A DNA stretch of 8,143 bases from Simkania sp. (GTDB taxonomy: Bacteria; Chlamydiota; Chlamydiia; Chlamydiales; Simkaniaceae). Within the stretch, counting starts at the first letter, position 1; every line of letters begins with the position of its first letter. This document shows positions 5,021 to 8,143 of the stretch, piece after piece. The stretch is from positions 1 through 8,143 of the forward strand of contig JANQJX010000017.1 in NCBI GenBank assembly GCA_028281425.1. The letters run 5' to 3'. The translations under genes and the position numbers were made by a program. The notes beneath the pieces are model-generated. The model was not told the origin of the DNA. It saw nothing but the letters and a program-made list of their open reading frames with translations, and did no database searches.

Positions 5021-6322
5021 ATGGTTTTTCCAATATATCCCGCCCCCGAAACAATCAATCGCGTCGCCTGTATCATTCTAGCAGGAGGGCAAGGCTCACG
5101 CCTTTATCCTTTAACGCTTAAGCGTTGTAAACCTGCAGTCAGATTTGGGGGACGTTATCGTCTCATTGATATCCCTATCTCTAATTCCCTAAACTCCAAT
5201 ATCAACCACATCTTTGTCATCTCTCAATACTTTTCTTCTGGTCTTAACAATCATATCAAAAAGACCTATCCTCTTGATCCTTTTCAAGGGGGATTGATCA
5301 CTCTTTTAAGCCCCGAAGAACGAAAAAAGGAGAAAATTTGGTATAAAGGAACAGCAGACGCTGTACGTAAAAATATTGAAGCATTGACTCAATTTCCTTT
5401 TGACTTTTTTATTATCCTCTCAGGAGATCAGCTTTATAATATGGACCTTTCGGCAATGGTTGCTTTTGCAAGAGAAAAAGATGCCGATTTAACCATTGCA
5501 TCCCTCCCTGTCCCTAAATCAGAAGCCCCAAGACTCGGATTACTCAACATCGATGATGAAGCTACCATCTGCGATTTTTATGAAAAACCTCAATCTTCTG
5601 AGATACTTAATCGATTTTCAATGACAGATGCTTTTAAACATACACAAAACATTGCCTCTAAAGATGAACCCTACTTTCTTGCTTCCATGGGAATCTATAT
5701 TTTTAAAAGAAATGTTCTCATCGATTTACTCAAAAAAGACTTGGGAGAAGATTTTGGGAAACATCTTATTCCATTCAAACTTAAAAGTGGGAAATCATGC
5801 GCTTTTCTTCACCAAGGATATTGGGAAGATATTGGAACAATCTCTTCATTTTACAAAGCAAATATGTCTTTAACAGCAGGACAGCTAGGGGTGAATTTTT
5901 ATGATGAAGCTCTCCCTATTTATACCCATGCTCATCATCTTCCCGGAGCTCGTTTTTTCCATGCATCTATTATAGATTCAATCATTTGTGATGGATGTGT
6001 GATTAAAAAAGCTCAAATTGAAAGGAGTATTATTGGGATTCGCTCGATCATTGATGAAAATAGTGTCATTCGAAATTCTATTCTCCTTGGAAATGAATCC
6101 TATCTAAATCCAAGAGATTTAAAAGAAAAAAAAGCATTCAAAATAGGTAAAAATGTGCTTATTGAAAAAGCTATCATTGATGAAAATGTCATCATAGGAA
6201 ACAATGTGAAGCTTATCAATGAAAAACATCTCACTTATTACGACGGTGATGGAATTTCTATCCGTGATGGTGTCATCATCATTTCAAGCGGGACTGAGAT
6301 CCCAGATAATTTTACCTTCTAA
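5021..6322 (+). CDS. glgC: Glucose-1-phosphate adenylyltransferase (ADP-glucose pyrophosphorylase)
   Basis: Makes ADP-glucose from glucose 1-phosphate and ATP, the first committed step of bacterial glycogen synthesis in the cytosol; GlgA is the next enzyme. The 433 residues match the family length. The nucleotidyltransferase domain covers about 15-270: GGQGSRLYPLT (22-32), KPAVRFGGRYRLIDIPISNS (37-56), GTADAV (110-115), LSGDQLYNMD with the metal-binding Asp at 136, and FYEKP with Lys189 corresponding to the glucose-1-phosphate-binding Lys. The C-terminal third has the hexapeptide-type repeats of a left-handed beta helix (for example IDSIICDGCVIKKAQIERSIIG), the regulatory and tetramer part. 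The ATG at 5021 leaves about 14 residues before the first strand. No Shine-Dalgarno sequence is visible. The metallophosphoesterase gene follows after 41 bases, a likely two-gene operon with the same order I recall in Chlamydia. Confidence 0.96.
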   Translation: MVFPIYPAPETINRVACIILAGGQGSRLYPLTLKRCKPAVRFGGRYRLIDIPISNSLNSNINHIFVISQYFSSGLNNHIKKTYPLDPFQGGLITLLSPEERKKEKIWYKGTADAVRKNIEALTQFPFDFFIILSGDQLYNMDLSAMVAFAREKDADLTIASLPVPKSEAPRLGLLNIDDEATICDFYEKPQSSEILNRFSMTDAFKHTQNIASKDEPYFLASMGIYIFKRNVLIDLLKKDLGEDFGKHLIPFKLKSGKSCAFLHQGYWEDIGTISSFYKANMSLTAGQLGVNFYDEALPIYTHAHHLPGARFFHASIIDSIICDGCVIKKAQIERSIIGIRSIIDENSVIRNSILLGNESYLNPRDLKEKKAFKIGKNVLIEKAIIDENVIIGNNVKLINEKHLTYYDGDGISIRDGVIIISSGTEIPDNFTF

Positions 6323-6363
6323 AAGAGATTTTATTGCTCTCATAAAAACTATAGGTTACAAAC

Positions 6364-7125
6364 ATGTCGGTATGGGCTTTAGGGGATCTTCATTTATTTC
6401 TTGGCACTCCAGAAAAGAATATGGAATTTCTCAATCCTCTTTGGGAAAACTATATGAAAAGAATCGAAAAAAATTGGAGAAAAAAGATCAAAGAAGAAGA
6501 CCTTATTCTTATTCCAGGAGATATTTCCTGGGCAGCAACTCTTGAAAAGGCACAGCTTGACCTCGAATGGATCGCAACTCTTCCCGGTACTAAACTTCTC
6601 TTAAAAGGTAATCATGATTATTGGTGGCCTTCGAGTAAAAAATTAAAAGCAGCCCTCCCCCCTTCGATCTATTTCATTTACAATGATACATTTAAATGGG
6701 AAAAAATCTCCATCGGAGGGAGTCGACTTTGGGAAAGTCCAGAATATCATTTTGATGCGATCGTGATCACCGATGAAACTCTTTTAGAAAAAGAAAAGCT
6801 TTCCTCTAATGCCTTAGAGGATAAGCAAAATGCTAAAATCTTTGAAAGAGAATTATGTCGACTTGAAATGAGCTTATCTCTTTATCATAAAGAGGCAGAT
6901 CTTCGTATCGCCATGACCCATTATCCTCCTATTGGTATTGATCTTAAACAATCTCGGGCTGCTAAAATTTTAGAAAAATATCAAGTCAATATTGCCATCT
7001 TTGGACATTTGCATAATGTCAAGAAAAAGGAACCATTATTCGGGAAAAAAAGAGGAATTTCCTATGTGTTGACTTCTGCTGATTATTTGAATTTTGATCC
7101 TCTTATGTTGGTGAAACCATCATGA
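6364..7125 (+). CDS. Calcineurin-like metallophosphoesterase (COG1768-type predicted phosphohydrolase)
   Basis: A 253-residue cytosolic protein with all the signature blocks of the two-metal calcineurin-like phosphoesterase fold: GDLH (7-10, Asp8 and His10), PGDISW (51-56, Asp53), KGNHD (81-85, Asn83 and His84), THYPP (185-189, His186) and GHLH (214-217, His215 and His217). The Trp-rich GDISWA and GNHDYWW variants are typical of the COG1768 predicted phosphohydrolases. The substrate is unknown. The ATG at 6364 places the first metal motif at residue 7, as expected. Only a weak purine-rich sequence precedes it. It lies 41 bases after glgC, so it is probably co-transcribed, which may hint at a link to sugar-phosphate or glycogen metabolism but does not prove it. 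Its 3' end overlaps the convergent gene by 23 bases. Confidence 0.9.
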   Translation: MSVWALGDLHLFLGTPEKNMEFLNPLWENYMKRIEKNWRKKIKEEDLILIPGDISWAATLEKAQLDLEWIATLPGTKLLLKGNHDYWWPSSKKLKAALPPSIYFIYNDTFKWEKISIGGSRLWESPEYHFDAIVITDETLLEKEKLSSNALEDKQNAKIFERELCRLEMSLSLYHKEADLRIAMTHYPPIGIDLKQSRAAKILEKYQVNIAIFGHLHNVKKKEPLFGKKRGISYVLTSADYLNFDPLMLVKPS

Positions 7126-8089
7126 GCTCTTTTAAAATACAAAAAGCTTTATCTTGTCGATTGATAAGCTCAAAAGGTTGAATGTTTTTTCGCTTATCGA
7201 TCAACTCCTGAAGTATTTGTTCTTCTTCTTCTTTTTCAATGCAATTTAAATAATCACAACAAATTGTCATCAGCTTACAAAGATCTCCCTCGGTTTCAAC
7301 CATTTCAAGGGTTTGATGAAATGCTGCAAGAAACTGACTTGAATTATCCCGATAAATTAAAAAATGAAGCATTTCAAATTGGAGTAACATATCAGGCATC
7401 TCTTTTAAGGATTCAAGCATACGCTGAAGAATCATTGCTCCCTCTTTTGGATCTGTTGCAAAGACAATACGGGCACGCAAAAAATCAAACCATCTTTTAT
7501 TTTCCATATATTCATAAAAACCTTCTAAGAGTTCAGAAGCATAGAGTTCATTCTCTAAATTGAGTTGATGTGAAATATATTCATAAATAAAAACTTCTAA
7601 ATCATGACAGGAAAATTGAGAAAGCAATTTGAATCCTTCTAAAGAGTGACCTCCTTCATCAACATTATCTTCTAAAATCCGTTGAAAACTCAAAAGAGCC
7701 ATTTGAAGATGATCTTCATCTTCTAAATTTCCTTCTTCATAGTGTTCAATCAAATGGTCAAACTCATTGAAAAAAAGAGAAAGGGACTGCTTATGAGGAT
7801 AAAAACGTCTCCACAATTCAAAAAGGGAAAGAAAAATTTTCTCATGGATAATAAAATTATCTTCCAAGCAAAGAAGATTGGTCAGATCTTCGGGAGAATC
7901 GCTTTGATCTACATAGAGACGAAAGTGATCTTCATCAAGAAAAATTTGGTGAGATTCCAAGCGAGAAAAGAGTTCTTTTGTTGAAAGATTTTGATAATCC
8001 TCAACCTGCCAGAGTTCTGCTTGAAGCTCAGGATTTTGTTTCAAATTCATCTGCAAAAGATTGTAGAAGGAACGACCTTTATAAGACAT
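7103..8089 (-). CDS. Acidic, mostly helical protein of unknown function
   Basis: A 328-residue protein whose family I do not recognise. It is rich in Glu, Leu, Phe and His, has no signal peptide or membrane segment, and looks almost fully alpha-helical. Amphipathic helices of about 15-20 residues follow one another (for example YASELLEGFYEYMENKRW and EGAMILQRMLESLKEMP), which suggests a TPR-like or other helical solenoid. A Glu run (EKEEEEQ) and a small Cys cluster (CKLMTICCDYLNC) lie near the C-terminus. ATG at 8089 is preferred because GGAAGG (8101-8096) is 6 bases upstream; the in-frame GTG at 8092 is only 3 bases from it. A promoter-like sequence lies at 8142-8114. The gene converges with the metallophosphoesterase gene and overlaps it by 23 bases. 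A chlamydial adaptor or secretion-related protein is possible, but nothing in the sequence shows it. Confidence 0.8.
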   Translation of the reverse strand: MSYKGRSFYNLLQMNLKQNPELQAELWQVEDYQNLSTKELFSRLESHQIFLDEDHFRLYVDQSDSPEDLTNLLCLEDNFIIHEKIFLSLFELWRRFYPHKQSLSLFFNEFDHLIEHYEEGNLEDEDHLQMALLSFQRILEDNVDEGGHSLEGFKLLSQFSCHDLEVFIYEYISHQLNLENELYASELLEGFYEYMENKRWFDFLRARIVFATDPKEGAMILQRMLESLKEMPDMLLQFEMLHFLIYRDNSSQFLAAFHQTLEMVETEGDLCKLMTICCDYLNCIEKEEEEQILQELIDKRKNIQPFELINRQDKAFCILKELMMVSPT

Positions 8090-8113
8090 CACAAGCCTTC
8101 CAAAGCATAAAGC

Positions 8114-8142
8114 TTTATATTTCTATTAATTAGAAAAAACAA
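8114..8142 (-). promoter_or_regulatory. Sigma-70-type promoter for the acidic helical protein gene
   Basis: On the minus strand TTGTTT (8142-8137) and TATAAA (8119-8114) are separated by exactly 17 bases. A start near 8107 would give a leader of under 20 bases that includes the GGAAGG ribosome binding site. This is the cleanest promoter in the window, although the surroundings are A+T-rich. Confidence 0.5.
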
Positions 8143-8143
8143 A

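Noticed and set aside
5628..5873. Open frame inside glgC, other frame, same strand
   Set aside because: It lies wholly within a gene with strong family motifs and its product shows no recognisable features.
6219..6545. Open frame overlapping the end of glgC and the start of the phosphoesterase gene
   Set aside because: Both overlapped genes have clear catalytic motifs in their own frames; this frame is a shadow.
7264..7984. Two plus-strand open frames opposite the acidic helical protein gene
   Set aside because: They are antisense to a longer frame with a promoter and ribosome binding site, and their products look like reverse-frame noise.

Overview
The window is strongly A+T-rich, and many of its genes lack a good Shine-Dalgarno sequence. 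Gene content points to a member of the Chlamydiota, more likely an amoeba- or arthropod-associated 'environmental' chlamydia than a Chlamydia pathogen. The evidence is a glgC gene followed by a COG1768-type metallophosphoesterase (the order I recall next to glgC in Chlamydia trachomatis), a run of three divergent type II secretion pseudopilin-like genes sized like gspI-gspJ-gspK, and chlamydia-style long lysine/phenylalanine-rich proteins. This assignment comes from memory of gene order and families, not from a database search.

Layout: 1-255 holds a decayed IS200/IS605-type tnpB fragment with a one-base frameshift in its first RuvC motif, ending in a dispersed repeat. 301-347 is an imperfect hairpin ahead of a small secreted or membrane-anchored zinc-ribbon protein gene (390-596). 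597-1265 has no confident gene; it holds two more repeat copies, three inverted repeats and a terminator-like hairpin. 1266-2489 is a PhoR-like membrane sensor histidine kinase with no response regulator beside it. It converges on, and overlaps by 14 bases, a tightly coupled minus-strand operon of three pseudopilin-like genes (4486 down to 2476). 4487-5020 is a divergent intergenic region with a fourth, inverted repeat copy, a doubtful short open frame and a very A+T-rich stretch upstream of glgC. glgC (5021-6322) and the metallophosphoesterase gene (6364-7125) form a plus-strand pair. The latter converges with, and overlaps by 23 bases, an unrecognised acidic, mostly helical protein gene (7103-8089, minus) that has a good promoter and ribosome binding site near the right edge.

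Functionally the window joins unrelated modules: envelope sensing (kinase), secretion or pilus assembly (pseudopilins, whose ATPase, secretin and major pseudopilin are not here) and glycogen precursor synthesis (GlgC). The best candidates for something undescribed are the dispersed repeat family, with its 18-base module and shared coding-like core, the small zinc-ribbon gene with its hairpin leader, and the divergent pseudopilin trio with Ser at the -1 processing position. I see no clear new defence or mobile system.
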